From: Lethocerus indicus
Taxonomy: Eukaryota > Arthropoda > Insecta > Hemiptera > Belostomatidae
Assembly: GCA_019843655.1 (NCBI GenBank)
Contig: JACDQD010000005.1
Span: forward strand, 14,101,575 to 14,165,574
Direction: 5' to 3'
Length of the DNA stretch: 64,000 nucleotides
A program made the position numbers and the translations under genes. The notes beneath the pieces are model-generated. The model was not told the DNA's origin, made no database searches, and saw only the letters and a program-made list of their open reading frames with translations. The number at the start of each line of letters is the position of its first letter. Position 1 is the stretch's first letter. Positions 1 through 14,200 of the stretch are shown here, one piece after another.

Positions 1-2133
1 CGAGACGCCCACGTGTCTCCACCCCCGATTGGCCTTATTCCTCCGCTATCAACACGTGTACACCAGAGGAAACTTCTGTTCGCTCACTGTTAAGAATCCC
101 GGGGCACCTGCCGCATGCATCCTTGTACTAGTTATCCCATCGATAATTTGATTACAGTGGAACTTCATTGGTTTTGATATTTCCACTGAGGTACGATTAT
201 AGCTAGATGTTTATAGCAACGTATGAATTACAGCCATACATGGCTGGTGCGCGTCGATATGTGTCTACAAGCCGTGTCTGTATAGCAGTGCGGCAGTTGC
301 ACGCATACAAATCCACTCGACACAAATCTGTTCTGTGGGTTGCAGCATGTGCAGTCTCTATTTCCGAAAGATTTAACTGTAGACCTAATAGACATAGTTT
401 TTTATGTGGTTTCAAGACCAATACAGTACTTTGAATTGTGTCTTTGGAAGTGAAGGCTTTAAAACTTCCCAGAACGGAAGACGTAGTAAGTTGCTCAATG
501 CTAGAATTCAGATGCGGATAGTAACCGTAGGAGCAATCGAATCTCATCCCAACATCTCAGCCAACCCATAAATAACCGTGACAACTTCATAGCCGAACAA
601 TTTTAACCCGGGGGCCCATTATAATTGCGAGTCGGACCGAACGGATGAAATATGGAATTCGCGGCCCAGATGCAAAACAGATTTATTTCTCCTCGGGGCA
701 ATTAACGTTGGGGCCGAGGCTCACAGTGCCGGGACCCCTCGGGCCACTTCAACTCTCCGGGCTCGCTGAATTATGTCCATTGGTCAAACGGTTAGCCTAC
801 GCGTGGTACGACGTAGAACAGATTTAAGCATGACCCTCTCTTCACAATCCGTCGGTGGGAGTAGGAAGTGTAGGCAAAGCAGAAGCGACAATCGCCTAAT
901 CAGTCTAAATTGTGCGTGAAAACCTGGCGCAATAAAATTTCTTTACGTACGGTAAAATGTCTTTTACCATCCCATGAAAATTCCTTTTCCCGGGTTATAA
1001 TCGCTATTAAAAGTTTTATATATATCCAAACCGTTTTGTGTGTATTGTTGAGTATCATGTATCTATATTAATAGGCACCGTTAATAAGTACCATTACTGG
1101 TTTCCTACTGGCATTAAAACGAGGAGATTGCACACATGAGCCGTTATTGTTTCCCCCATGATTATCAGGGACTAATAGCCAATTGGCTTGGACGAAGGCA
1201 CCTACGTTAGTAGGAGGACCGTTCTGTCCATTTCGAAGTGGGCAGCAAAATTATATGATTCAAGCGTCGCCAACCGACGAGTTGTGTTTCACCCGTATCG
1301 GGTGTCCTCCATATTTCTTTTGCCCGTTTTTTCTCCTCGCGGTGAACAGTTCAAATTAGCCGGCGAGGTGTGAATAGAAACGCCCGGCTCGTCCCCCTTT
1401 CAGGAGGCGACCTTGGACCATCGCGGAACTGCGAGTCTCGCCTCCCCCCATTAATAAAAAGAACGTTTACGGATAGAGAAAAAGAAATGAAGGTACAAAG
1501 AAAAATTCTTCTTTATTCGGTCCTCCTCCCTCCCTTGCCTTTTCTTCGGGAGAATCAATTACGGCGTCGTGAGCCGGGCCCGCGAGTAATTACTGGACGC
1601 CGCCGCCTCCGCAGTCCCGCCCTTATATCTGTCTCTGCTTTTTTTTGCGTTTTTCTATTTTATTTCCCGCTTCTTTTTTTCCGGACGTACGTGCGGAAAG
1701 CCTATGTTCCGTTCGGAACGGCGGCATCGAAAAAAGCAGGGGGCACGATCACGATCCGTCGGCCTATTCTAGCTTTGGACGCGGTGATTCTTTGGCCTCT
1801 CGGGATCGAATTATTAGTCTATTCCTTAGCACACGCATGAATTAATCACTGATGCACTATTGGAAAACATTTCGCCAATTACTTATACTTATTATTACCA
1901 CTAATTGCGCCCTATCAAAAATAAAATATAAATAAATAACGTTACAAAATATACATGCATGAGTATGTCTCTACATGAAACATATTTCATGTGATGATCT
2001 CCCTTAAAACAGCATGAGTTGGCCAATTATGAAATTGTTAAAAAATAATGCGCTACGCATTTCTTATTTATATACATTAAATATATGACTAAAGTACGAC
2101 TAAAGTGTGGTCAGTTCGTCTTCTTAACTACAG
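1..2133. other. Non-coding stretch with GC-rich blocks
   Basis: There is no recognisable gene. GC-richer blocks occur at about 600-830 and 1180-1850. The second holds a 156-codon frame (1370-1840, +) with no familiar motif, and an overlapping second frame. Such a frame is expected where GC is high and stops are rare. The remainder is AT-rich. Confidence 0.5.
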
Positions 2134-2222
2134 ACACCTTTGTACTTAAATTCATATTGATATGGTGAGTTCGTGCTGAACCTTTTTTCTTTACTGTGGT
2201 TCTTACGGTATTTACATGTGTT

Positions 2223-2246
2223 TATTTCTTCTTTTTTCAGGTGAGT
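2223..2246 (+). promoter_or_regulatory. Recursive-splicing ratchet site (AG|GT) 1
   Basis: A 17-base pyrimidine-rich run (TATTTCTTCTTTTTTCAG) is followed with zero spacing by the donor GTGAGT at 2241-2246. Family knowledge: juxtaposed 3' and 5' splice sites in long introns, known from Drosophila and vertebrates, allow stepwise intron removal that regenerates a donor. A second usable donor (AAG|GTAACC at 2316) lies 75 bp downstream, which could define a transient recursive exon. The function is inferred; the junction itself is plainly visible. Confidence 0.55.
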
Positions 2247-5200
2247 CCGATAACGAAACTAGACGTTTTACGTACAGGCAGAAGTGTTATCAGTGAGTGC
2301 CAACATTAGATAAAGGTAACCTACGTTTTCCCCTGAAGAGAATTTACTGTGTTTCGGAGCTTTTCGGCCAATTACATGTCTTATCTGCTCGTCAGACACC
2401 CGAGTGCTCAACTTCCATGGTTTATGTCCGCGATATTATATTTTTCTAAAACTATCGGTGTTTGGCAGGGTAGATAAATTAGGTGTTATTGTCTGCCATA
2501 ATGGGTTCATACACTTATGTTTGTGTACATATCTATCACCCATTCTGAGTAACGAGTCATAAAAGTACGAATACATAATTTTATATAGTATAAATCGTAA
2601 TATAATTCCACGAGTAACAGCACCCATTGTTGAAGAACGTGGGTATATAGTTTTATAGATACACCCGAATATTATACGCGCTTATAATCGAATAACTTAC
2701 GCTTTTAGATTACATAAATATTTATAGGTTTCTAGAAATCGGTCCTTTTTTTATCTTGTGAGTGATGCCTCGAAGTAGAAAATTTGAAGCCAATCCGAAC
2801 GGAACTAAATTATTATTCAATAGTTCCGATAATCGGAATTGACCGTGCAATTATGTCAATTAGCAGTCAGATTGAAATTAATTTGTAATTTACCTGCCAT
2901 TACGTCGCGGCATTTTATAATTGGTGTCCTAGAGCAAGCGAAACATCCTATAATAATATTGACTACGATCATAATTAACCAGCCATAATTATAGCTTTAA
3001 ATAGCAGATGGACGTTAAATATTCATTAAACGTAATAGCCGACTATTTCTCCAACGGCTACTGAAGTTTACCGAGTCGCCCGGATAGATAAACAACGGCA
3101 GCCGAAGACGGTGAAACTGTTCGGTTTTTTCTTGTTAGTGTCCCTTGTCCTACAACCCGCATACGTGCATTCCCCTTTATGGAGTTGTTGAACTTTGTTC
3201 GCCTTCCGTTTAATTTACCGCCGGGGCCCGATCTCAGATTAAAACCGTATTAACATGCAGTTTTATTAAAAGAGCCGAGTGCTCACGATTCCATTTATCA
3301 AAGACAAACCGACCGGGGCGGGGACCGTTGCCCCGCGCGTCAGTTATACGATCGCGAACGTGACTTATAAATATTGGGAGATCTCAATTTCGATGCGGAA
3401 TGAGTATCTTTCCGTTGTTTTTTCGTTTTACGATCCGAAGGCCGGGAGAGTGCGGGGCCAAAACTTAGCGATCGGTTAGCTCGATTTTCAGGACTATTCC
3501 GTTTCCCAGGATCTTATCTCGGGGCTCCGGAATAATTTACTGCGCTCATAAACTTAATTCGTACACTTTGTTTGTTCCTTAGCGCTATTCGTCTCTCTTA
3601 TTTATATTCTCCTGAGATTCTTCCTAGGTGCTGGAAGAGGTCTTTGTCACCAATTGTACTAAATTCACGATATTTCCTGTGATCTCGGTACTGCGTATAA
3701 GCAAACAATTTATATTAACGTGTTGGACCTTAATTACTTAATTAGCGTATTAAAATTAACGTGGTTCTGCGGATAATGCAAGATGGTGCAAAGTAACCGC
3801 TCTCGCTAATTACAAAAAGGGACCACTCTCATATAATTTCGGTTAATTTGGCAACAATCCGTTGCCCGTGGACTCTCATAATGCGACTGCACAGGTTAAG
3901 AATTTATAGATAAATTAACTGGATGAACTGAATTATGAATAATTCATATTTGTATCCTTCACCTTTCTCCCCCCGATAAAATTCCCGAGCGCCGCACCTA
4001 ATGGTGGTACCAGCCAATTGTATTCCGCCCCTATCAGTGTCTATTTTCTGCAAACCTACTCGTCGGGGACAGTAACACGATATAAGTGCACTTTATTATT
4101 CCTTGTACCTGTCGAAATAATTCCGCTTAGCATTCGTGTTGCGGTGAAACACATTAAACACAAATAGGAAGTGAAATTGAGTCGGTGGAAGGAAATACCA
4201 ATAACTTTTCAATATTCTTTATACGAGATATTTCATATATTCTCTAAAAATTTATGAGTAGTATACTTTGATAAATTCAACGTGTCACTGATGCACCAGT
4301 TTTTAAGAATGTACTACTAATTAATGAAGAACCTGAGCCCACGTTAGTGTACCCGTTCGTTTTGAGTTTTTTCAAGACTGAATAAACGTCTTCTGGCTGT
4401 AAAATATAATCGTTTGTGCCACGTGCCTCGAGAATAATGCAAACAGCTGTAAAAGCTCAATTACTGAACAAGAGGGCGTTCAACCCCTTTTCGGAGCGAG
4501 GATAAGTGGTGTTTGCACAAAGGCTCTGGAACTGTAAGTCCGGCAAACCACGCTTACCCGAATTTACTTTATTCCTTATTATACTGGAGGAAAAAAGAGA
4601 GTGTGGCCGTTGGCGAGATAATATATTCAAGATGTCCCTCCAAGAGAAAAACATTGGGAGTCCCCCCTTTTATATTAACCTCTAGGAAATTAAGGGAAAG
4701 GATACTTTGTCGTGGGCAAACAATTTTTTCACCGTGATGTGTAGCTTCTTTCCGGTATTGACCCGAAAAAGCAATTGCGTCGTAATTACTTTTATTTGTA
4801 GATATCAAATAAGGTCTTGTACTAAAGAAGAAATGTCACTTCAGTAACATACAGCACAAAATATAATATTTTTTACATTTTACAAATACTAGTTTCATAA
4901 ACTTCTATAAGTGAAAAATCTATTTTTTTTATTGATGCGGGTTTTTGAAAGTTGTTAAAGAAGAAACAAAATAATCTTATAATCTATTTTTATTAAGAAC
5001 ATTTTATGAACAAATATGAACCGCACAGCCCCAGTTGTGATATATCTGTAATATTCCGAACACATTGACAGGAAGGGAAATAAAAGGGTTATTATTGCTT
5101 ATATGGACTATAGGAGAAAATAATCGACAGGATTTTTTCCTTTTGGCTTTTTTGCAAATTGATTGTTTTGCAGAGAAGGTTCTGGCTGGCATGGAGCCCG

Positions 5201-8200
5201 TTCGCGGTATCACCTTACATTACCTCTACACAGTACACCACCAAGGAGCTATTAGCGAGTCTTGTGAATAGACCCGAGGAAACGTCATTATGAAACATTT
5301 GTCCTGTTCGGTAGAGTAGAAAAGCAAGGGTTGGCGTGCCCGATAGCAAATGCATCGGCCGATATTGATTTAGTGATTTATTCCGGTAATTGGAAAAAAA
5401 CCTTTCCACCTCTAGTGGCTACGATAAGTGGCCTCTTCGTAGTTGTCGCATTTTGATTCTTTTAGAAGGTACAGCCGTTCCATGAGAAAGAACTAACTCC
5501 TTACGAGTGTCTAGATTTTCCATAAACAATTTGAGAAAGGCGAGAAGGGTTTAAAAATGTTTCTGAAAGAATGCACCGTTCATCGGTGCACGTCTGTTGT
5601 GCAGGTTGGAAGCCGCCAAACGCGATCAGAACGAATAGAATAAAATACATCCATCACCGACTAGGTTTCAATAAAATCTCACGTTGTATCGGCCCAAGGA
5701 AATCTACGCTCATTAGTTTTCTGAACTTTCTCCGATATCGGCGTGCCCATAATGAAGCAACGAATACTTGAAACGCTACGGATCTCGCCTGGAATTTATG
5801 CAAAAGGTCAGAACGGGTAGAGTTTCATATAGCGCTGCATATCTGCCAACTTATAAGGAAAACAATTTGCGCCATTGTTGCCCGATATCTATTTATAGGC
5901 AAGAACGCTTTCACAAGTATCTCAGATATGTGCGACTGCAAAGGCTAAGAGGTATTATTTTAATTCTTCAGGACTTTACGAAGCGGTTTGGGATAGACGC
6001 AAGGTTTATTAGTAAAAATGGGCGCTGCGAAATATAAATGGAACAAGCCCGGATTGTGAGACACGATGTATCCATCAACAGTTAATGGTCGCAACACGTT
6101 CGGTTCGTCTGGAACGATTCAAATCTAATTTTAATTCTCGACAAGTATTAATTCAGTTCCTGATAGACAAAAATGGATATGCTGGTCAGAATGTAAATGG
6201 TAGTTTATCACTTTAACAACTAACGCACCCTTCCGTCCGCTAACGTACCATCTCCAGAAGTGACCCATGTTTAACCAGTTAACTATTCCATGAATGAGTC
6301 AGTCAAGTAATTTTAGTAGGAACTATGGCAAATATTGTGTAAATGATTGAGGACTTATTTGTACTGATTCCAGTATGTTAATAATCGACAATTTGAAAAA
6401 AAAATTAGTAATAATTACGGGAGTGAGGTACTGACTGCAACAATTGTCACTTCCTCTGTAGATACCCGTCAGTTGGTCATCCGTCTAAATACCCGTTGAG
6501 TTAGTGAGGGGAACTCGTTAGGGGTCGTGTCAGACAGTGGGACGCAACATATCTCAAACGCCACTGATAACAGATATAAATCATGGGCCGGCTTTCGCAA
6601 TTATAGGGCGGACCGAGCGGACGGGAAATCGCGTGTTTCTCGGCCGGAGTAACCGTCACGGGGCGCCGCACATTGCCCACGCGGAAATATCCGTTCTCCA
6701 TCTCTGAGCAAAAATCTAACTCCTTCACACCTAATGTCCAGTGTATCAACTTGTCTTTTTCGTGTTTCGCGTCCGGCCGACACCCCGGCTTTATTGAAGG
6801 CAATAGGAGGGCGTTTGGGCGTAATGTGCGTTGATTCATTTGACGGTAATTTACTAACATTCAATAATCAGAATTTAAAAAAAAAATCCATACATGGACT
6901 ATGCTCATGCTATTTATGGAATTATTTTTAAACAGGCGCAAAATATGTATGAATACATACAACAACCCTTGCACCATTGTCCGGTGAGCCATAGTCATTA
7001 GGCGCAATCTTCAAATTTCATGATTCGAAGATCCGTCGTTGGTTCCACGAATTTAGCTTTAAGTGGCATATATTATCGGACAAATCATCATCCACACATT
7101 ATATGTATACGTAGATGTAATCATGAATATATGAAGTTTCGAACATTACACGCTTATCAATTGAAAAATGAAGGTTTCCAACGTTGGTTGAAACTATTCA
7201 ATTTCTCATAATTGAAACAGAAATAAAGTTCCGATATTTTCAGTAGGTATTTTTCAGAAAGAATATACGTATTATAGCTGGGGCGCAGCGGACCATATAA
7301 TCCTATGAATGACCGATTTCCAATTAATCCGTAAAACTGGTTTTCGAAGCAGAAAAATTTGATTGAATTCTGCCTATGTCTTATGTTCTCCTACTGGAAT
7401 TAAGGGATTATTTTTATCCCTCGCCTGAGTATTTGATCTATAATTTGACCACCAGTAAAATGAGATACTCATTGTGCATGAACAAGTTTACAGATATATC
7501 ATAAAGTACTATTTTCTACTCCTTCATCCCTTTGTGTGCTGTTGTGGTGGATCGAGTACCGGGGTCGGCGGCCCTGTCTGAGTCTTATCGTTGAAACAAG
7601 TCAACTTTCTCCTGGGCGGCCGGATGCGCCTTTAACCGCTGTTCTTTTTTTCAGCTCGCGGATTCATCTTTATATCTATATATGAATATTCATCACGGAA
7701 TCGAAAGGGGGTTTTAGCCCCACCCGTGCTGTATTTTTAATCTTTGCTCGAGTTTTCAATTTAGATGGAAATGAACATTTGAAATATCGGTTACTCTATC
7801 TCTACCTGCGTGTGTGTCACCCACTGGCGCTTTTAGTCGGATAACGAATCAATTCAGATTTATTATTATAAATATTTCGACTTGAACGATAAATACATTT
7901 CCTGGAATACATTAATCATTGTGAATGCCATAACGTCGCTTCGCTATATGCACGCATATAACAGTGCTACGTTTCCATTTCTATGTAAAATAAGAAATTG
8001 CACAAATACGAAGATGAAGATGGAGAATATTTCGGCAATTATATAGAAAATTTAAATATAGTGAGTGACAAACGCTTCAACCCTTATAGATAGTGGAATG
8101 AGTATGGTGTTACCGTAATTCGGATAAACCTGCTCAATATCTGAATATGGAAAATATTTCTCCAGATTCGCAGGACAAACTGAACGTTGTTTGGCAAATT

Positions 8201-11200
8201 CCTGGCTTTCCACCTTCGACGGGAAGAACTTCTATTGTGTTGTTCACGAACGAGGCATTAAGAACGGCTCATCTCTCGCTTTCAAGCCACCGTAACTGTT
8301 GTCTTGAAGAAGCGGTCGAAGGACGTCCTTATGCAAATCCGCTCCCGGTTTAAGCCCAGGGGAAAAACAATATGACGACACCCAGGAGGAAAAAATGTTC
8401 TCTCGGCGAAATGGCATAATATGAGTGTGAGCGGGCACTTTTGCGTACTAACCGTCGTTACCGTTTCCGAATGTTTGCGAGCCTCCCAGTGTAAAAATTA
8501 GCCGGTGCCGGCCGCCCGGCGGATGCGGGTGAAAGTAACAAGGGTAACATTTCAAGGATCCCCTTATTGGTGAAAGGAATTGTCGTACCGTGAATTGACG
8601 GGGCGGTAAATCGATCGGTCGGAATTCTTCCGAACGGACGAGAGCAAAGGTATACGGGCGGCGAGGGCCCAAGGCCAAACCCCGGTGTCGGAGATTGTGT
8701 TTGCTCTCACAGAATTTTCGTTAGCGACGACGTTTGAATTGTTGAACAAACATTTGGATACGGTGATGAGGCCCCCCGAATGCCGGCCGGGCGCTGCACC
8801 CAAGGGGGATGAGCTGTCCTCAGAAATGTCCCTTTGCGCTACATAAATGATTCTAGCTGAGCAGTCGGACGACGGGTGAATACCTTCGGATTGCAAAGCT
8901 CTGATTTTTAGATGAAGAATGTAAAATGGTATTTAATGACACGACCCGAAAAGAAATTCTCTAAATGTATCATCTTTAGGTGTTGTAAATTTATTTACAT
9001 TTACAGTCGTTAAAAATAAGTTTCTATATCGCGAATGGCAAACCTGTATGTAATTAAGGATTTATGGTTATATGTTATGCAATAAAAGCGGTGGATGACA
9101 TCGCTCAGCTCGGGTTTAGTTGTCCTCTTCAAGGAGGGGTTTTACTGAATTGACTCACGCGACGGAAATGTCAACGTCGAATGTAACGCACAATATTTAT
9201 ACGAAGTAATTTGCCACGATTAAGCAATTATTCAGGCCGTTCAGAGTACAGTATTGATTTGTAGGATGTCAGTAATAATGCAAACGAATGCTTTCACATA
9301 AGCATATGTTCTTACCTGTTATTATAATTATCCGGACATAAATAATCGTATGTACATGATGTGTGAACAAATGTTTTTCGAGGCATGAATATAGGCCAAG
9401 ACTATATTCGACAGGCGTGGTGAAGGAGTGCACGGAATACCACGGGCCGTAAGTTAGAGCGATATTCGACGCGGTAATTAATCTCCCTGCACCAAATTAA
9501 TGGCGCCCTTCAGAAAGCCGTGGCAGCGATCAGCGTGGAGTGGGCCTAGTCGAGGGTCTACCACTCGGAGGGGCCCTAGGCCGGGAGGAAACGGTTTCAC
9601 CTCCGGGTATCGGATCAAACGATTTATTTGTGGGCGGCCCCCGGGGGACCGCCTTCGCACTCGGGCGCCTCTCCTCAAACAAGCTTGACGCCCCACCCCT
9701 TCGCTCAACCGTAAAGTAAGTATATAACGGACCGGCGCATTTCCCGCTGCTCAATTCCTCACCGGTTATGTCTATAAATAATATAGCGCTTTCGCAAATG
9801 GCGACCGCCCGAATAAATTAGGTTACTTCCCATGAACAAAGGTGCATACATTTATAGCCCTCGAAAATTCATAGATATTCCGGAACGGACCCCGATAATG
9901 AACAACTCACAGCCTCGGTGACTGGGAACAAAAGGAATTATGTAATTATTTTGGCACTTTAGTAATCATAGACATCCGGATGCTGCAATCGGGTTACAGT
10001 TATTGAAAAATTGAGCTATAAATGCCACGATTAGGGCCGGAAAACGAATCGAAAGAATGTGAGAGATCCAACGATGTTGCCGAGCGACCCGCTCTTCAGA
10101 AATGCGGTCTGGAGTAATCTGACGATAGATCCCGGCGTTTCGTCTGAATGAAGCGCAGGGTTTCGCGCCAACTGAAACGTGACCCAATTAGAGATAGGGT
10201 TATCTTGTTTTTAGCCATCGGAGTGATGAAAATTCTTCCTCGTTATCTCTTCACTTCGCTGTTGTTTTCACTTCAAGGACCCAACTTGGGATCTTGGCCG
10301 TTTAAATGTGGCGCAACCAGGGGAAATTTATTCGGCAAATAGCGGCCTTATCTTATTTGTGGAACTGAACGCTTTATTGGTTCTATTTAAATCACAATCC
10401 CTAAATTCACAACCGGACTATGACTTGTTATGACTGTTTCGTGTTGATCTTTGAAATTTCCACAAAGGCTAATTAGTTAGGGCGGTTGCAAAATTTGTTA
10501 GAAAATGTCTAAATATGGTGGACCCGAGTGTGCGGTTGAGGGACGGTAGTTCTCTCCCTCACTGACCTGGCCCGTTTGGCAAGCTTCGGTTGATCGCTGA
10601 GATCACCGCACCGATATAAGCGCGCCTCCCTCTGTTTACTTCCCAGTCCCGGCCAATGTTAACATCCGCCGGCGCTTTTACCCGCGCCTATTTGGCAACA
10701 AAGTCTGACAGCTTTCAAACCCCCTCCGAAGGTTATAAATTCCCGTTTCATTACAGAGCCCACCGATCTGAAAATAAAAACCGGGACGATTTCCTGGCCT
10801 TGTCCCCTCGCTCATTTTACTCCCTCAGAGAAACAGGACAGTATAATTGACTTCGGATGTATCCCTCCACTTGTGGATGGGAAGGTAATTATGAAATAAA
10901 ACGTTACGAAATTAGATCCTGTTAAAGAATATTACATATTTTTATTTGAAAATATGGGGTATACCCTATAAAGGAAACAAGCAAACTACAGTTCAATAAC
11001 TGTTTGAAGTATTTTTTATTAATTTTCGAAAGAATCGGTTGGATCACGAAGTGCGAATGCCCGTGTCACGTGCACCGCATAGCTCATTCATGTATGCAAA
11101 AGAATTGTGGATTCCTTTTATAAAATAGCGGTCCCACCCCAGACCTTTCGAAAATAACGGCGCTAAGTCCCCGCCTCCCACCCGCCGAACACACGGTACG

Positions 11201-14200
11201 TCGACCGCCTCTCGAGTCCTTCACGGTCCGACTGGAGACCGTGGAATGCTTACGGCTTCCACGAAATGGCGGAGTTTCGCCGGGGTCTGATGTAATGCCT
11301 AACTTCGGCTAGGGTTTTCCTCCGACCGAAGAGCGGGCGCGGCCACTGGTGACGCAACCCGATGCCGAGTTTATTCCTCCTCCGATTGACGATGCTGTTC
11401 GCATCCGAGCAATTTTAGATTCTCACCTTGGGACGATTTTTATTATCGAATCGCATCCATTCCTTGAACTCTTCTTACGAACACAGCCTTCCAATAGAAA
11501 GCGGTGCATTGAAATCAAAATTATTAATTCACGACTACCGTATTTTTTCTGAACAGAGTTAGAAATTCGGTGTATTCTGTATATCATAACTGTGATACAA
11601 TAACAAAGATTAATCTTTTTTTATTACAAATGATTAAAGTTAATTTAATGACCATTAATCGGTAATAGCGGATTGACCGGAGGATCATATTCATGATCTG
11701 ACAATCAACATAACCTACAAAATACTGATACGGTTAATTAAAAGTTCTTTCGTAATTGAGACGTACCCTGTGATTGAGTAAGCGTGACAAGGACTTCTGT
11801 ACGTTTCAATAGTAGTCAACAAAAAAAACGGGTGGCAGGAAAAATAAGATCCGAAGATGGATGGAGATGGCCTCCAGAAAGGGCGGTCGAAACATGCAGA
11901 ATAACGCCTCTAATTAGGGCGAATAATGAAGTAGGGAGCACACTTTTTAGTGAGGGGGGGAGGGGGGGCTAAGAAAGAGCCCCCGGGTACCGACTATAAT
12001 AAGAGAAACAATGGGCGGCCCTCCATTGTCCCGCGGCAAAGAGATTAATTATTTGTCGCTCCCAGGGCTAATTCTCTTTCATAATCAAACTCCACGTAAG
12101 GGCTTTTGAACGGTGGGGCCGTCCTTCGGACTAATGCACATTCGGGGCCCTGAACCCGTCCCAGATAAGGAGGCTAACCAATACTACTCGATGGGGAGCA
12201 ATTAATAAGCGCCTGGAGTTAGGAATACTCCAAGTTTCAAAAATGGAGCTTTGACGTATTTCACAACTCTTTGTTATATTTAATTTACAAGATATTAAGA
12301 TATCAAATGATTGATCACATATGCGATAATCTAAAGCATTACTGTTTTCCCTTCTAAATAAATTATTTATTCGGTTATATACATCGAAAAATACAGGGAT
12401 TACAAAGAACAGGAGACACATGACTATTATATAGTCGAATAATTGACATATTTCCTCAATGTAATAACTTCAATAACTTTGTAAGGAAATGTCTTGTCGC
12501 TCGATTTTATTGGAGACCATACATTTATTAATAATTTGTGAAACTTATTAAACAATGAAATTAATGCTCAGGTGATGTATTCCTAAATAATAAAAAAATA
12601 TAATAAAAAGAAGGGATGACTATAATTAATTTTCGACGTGGAGAAAAAAAACCGTACTTAGTATGATAAGGTATAATTAGAATAAACACGGAGTACAACT
12701 ATAAATATCGATGGCCAAATGTAAATGTACCTTAAAATATACCGTAATAAATTTAAAGGCTTAGTCGGGCCCTCCTTGAATATATAATGGTGCATTCATC
12801 GCGAAACTCATATATCAAAATGAAGCAATAAGAACATTTAATTTTACTCGCTTCCAATTAATATTCAGCGACTAAAAGCGTGCGACGGCCTCTCTTCTGG
12901 TTATTCATTAGAGACTACAGAAAATATCTTCACTGCTCAAAGATTGCATCTCAACGTTAACGGTGCATTCAATTTAAAATTTGTCAAAAATTTGTTCACC
13001 GCAGAATTCAACATCGAAACCACATTCAAGGAAGTAATACTTTAGAGGAGAAAGTGGGTACTTATCCTCTGTGGTTTATAGTCTATAAAATGGAAGGGTG
13101 GGAATGAAACCTCATTTCTGAAGTTAATTAAGTTAATAAGGTACTTCATTATTTTTTTATTCGTGTAATTGTTTTTATTGCGCATTTAGTGTAGAGAGGT
13201 TGTGGCCGAAATTCTTCATTCCAGCTTTAAGTCCTCGCGCGATAATTTTTGGCTATGTAGAATATATAAATATAGAATGCAGAATTAAATCTAGATTAAT
13301 TAACGATTATTCTTTCGTAATTGGAGTCCGTACGGGTAATTGGCCGAGTGAATAAATACTTACTTTGTAGTATTATAGTATTGATGACGTGGGACCTTCT
13401 ATGCAAGCTTCATTTGAGAATGGACAATAGGGAACATCTGCAACCTGAAACTGTAGTGAAGGATCCTTGAATTCGACGAACGTGGTATTTATCCTTTTTG
13501 CGGCCATAAAACCAAGCGGCCTCTGTACAGCCTGCCTCTGATGGAACTCGAAACTGTAACATCCTGTTCCCCTCGTAATTTCTTTATGGGCACACTATTT
13601 TTTATACTTTTTCTCTTATACTTCGTCGTTCCTTTTTTATATTTTCGCGACCTAAAAAAACACACTGGAACCGCTCGGGGAATAAAGCTGTTCCGGCCTA
13701 TTTTTTCGAAATCGATTACCTGGGCCTCGAAGAGAAGGGGGTACCGCTCGAACCCCGCAACGAATCGGTTAACCGAATTATCTGATGCAACGGCGCTCCG
13801 ATATTTTCGATAAATCGCGTGTACCTGTCCGTAGCCAACCGTGTACATATGTGGGAGCGTCCCGAGCTAGCGAAAACTAGGAACGTGGTTAAAAAGGAGC
13901 TAACGTTGGTTTTTTCCTCTAAGACTGTAATCAATGTCACTTGTATTACAAACACTGGCGACGCATTTTTATTTATTACGTAAGCAAGCGGCACTACCTG
14001 CTTGAGTTCTTATGTCAGGAGCCTTGACATAACTTTTACATAACTCCTGTGCATAAAATGGGTTTATTCAGTGCATACTCAAGGAACGTTCCCACAGCCA
14101 AAGTGAAGTAAATATTTCCAGCCTCAGACATACTACTTTTAAATGTTCACCGTATTTTCCTAATTATTATCAGTTCGCATAATTCTATCTAGCTAGGTTA

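Noticed and set aside
5126..5271. Strong acceptor TTGATTGTTTTGCAG (ends 5173) followed by open frames
   Set aside because: No donor better than GTATCA follows, the peptides match nothing known, and the frames end soon after.
7631..7740. Very strong acceptor GTTCTTTTTTTCAG (ends 7654)
   Set aside because: No donor is joined or nearby and the frames are not coding-like; probably a decoy tract.
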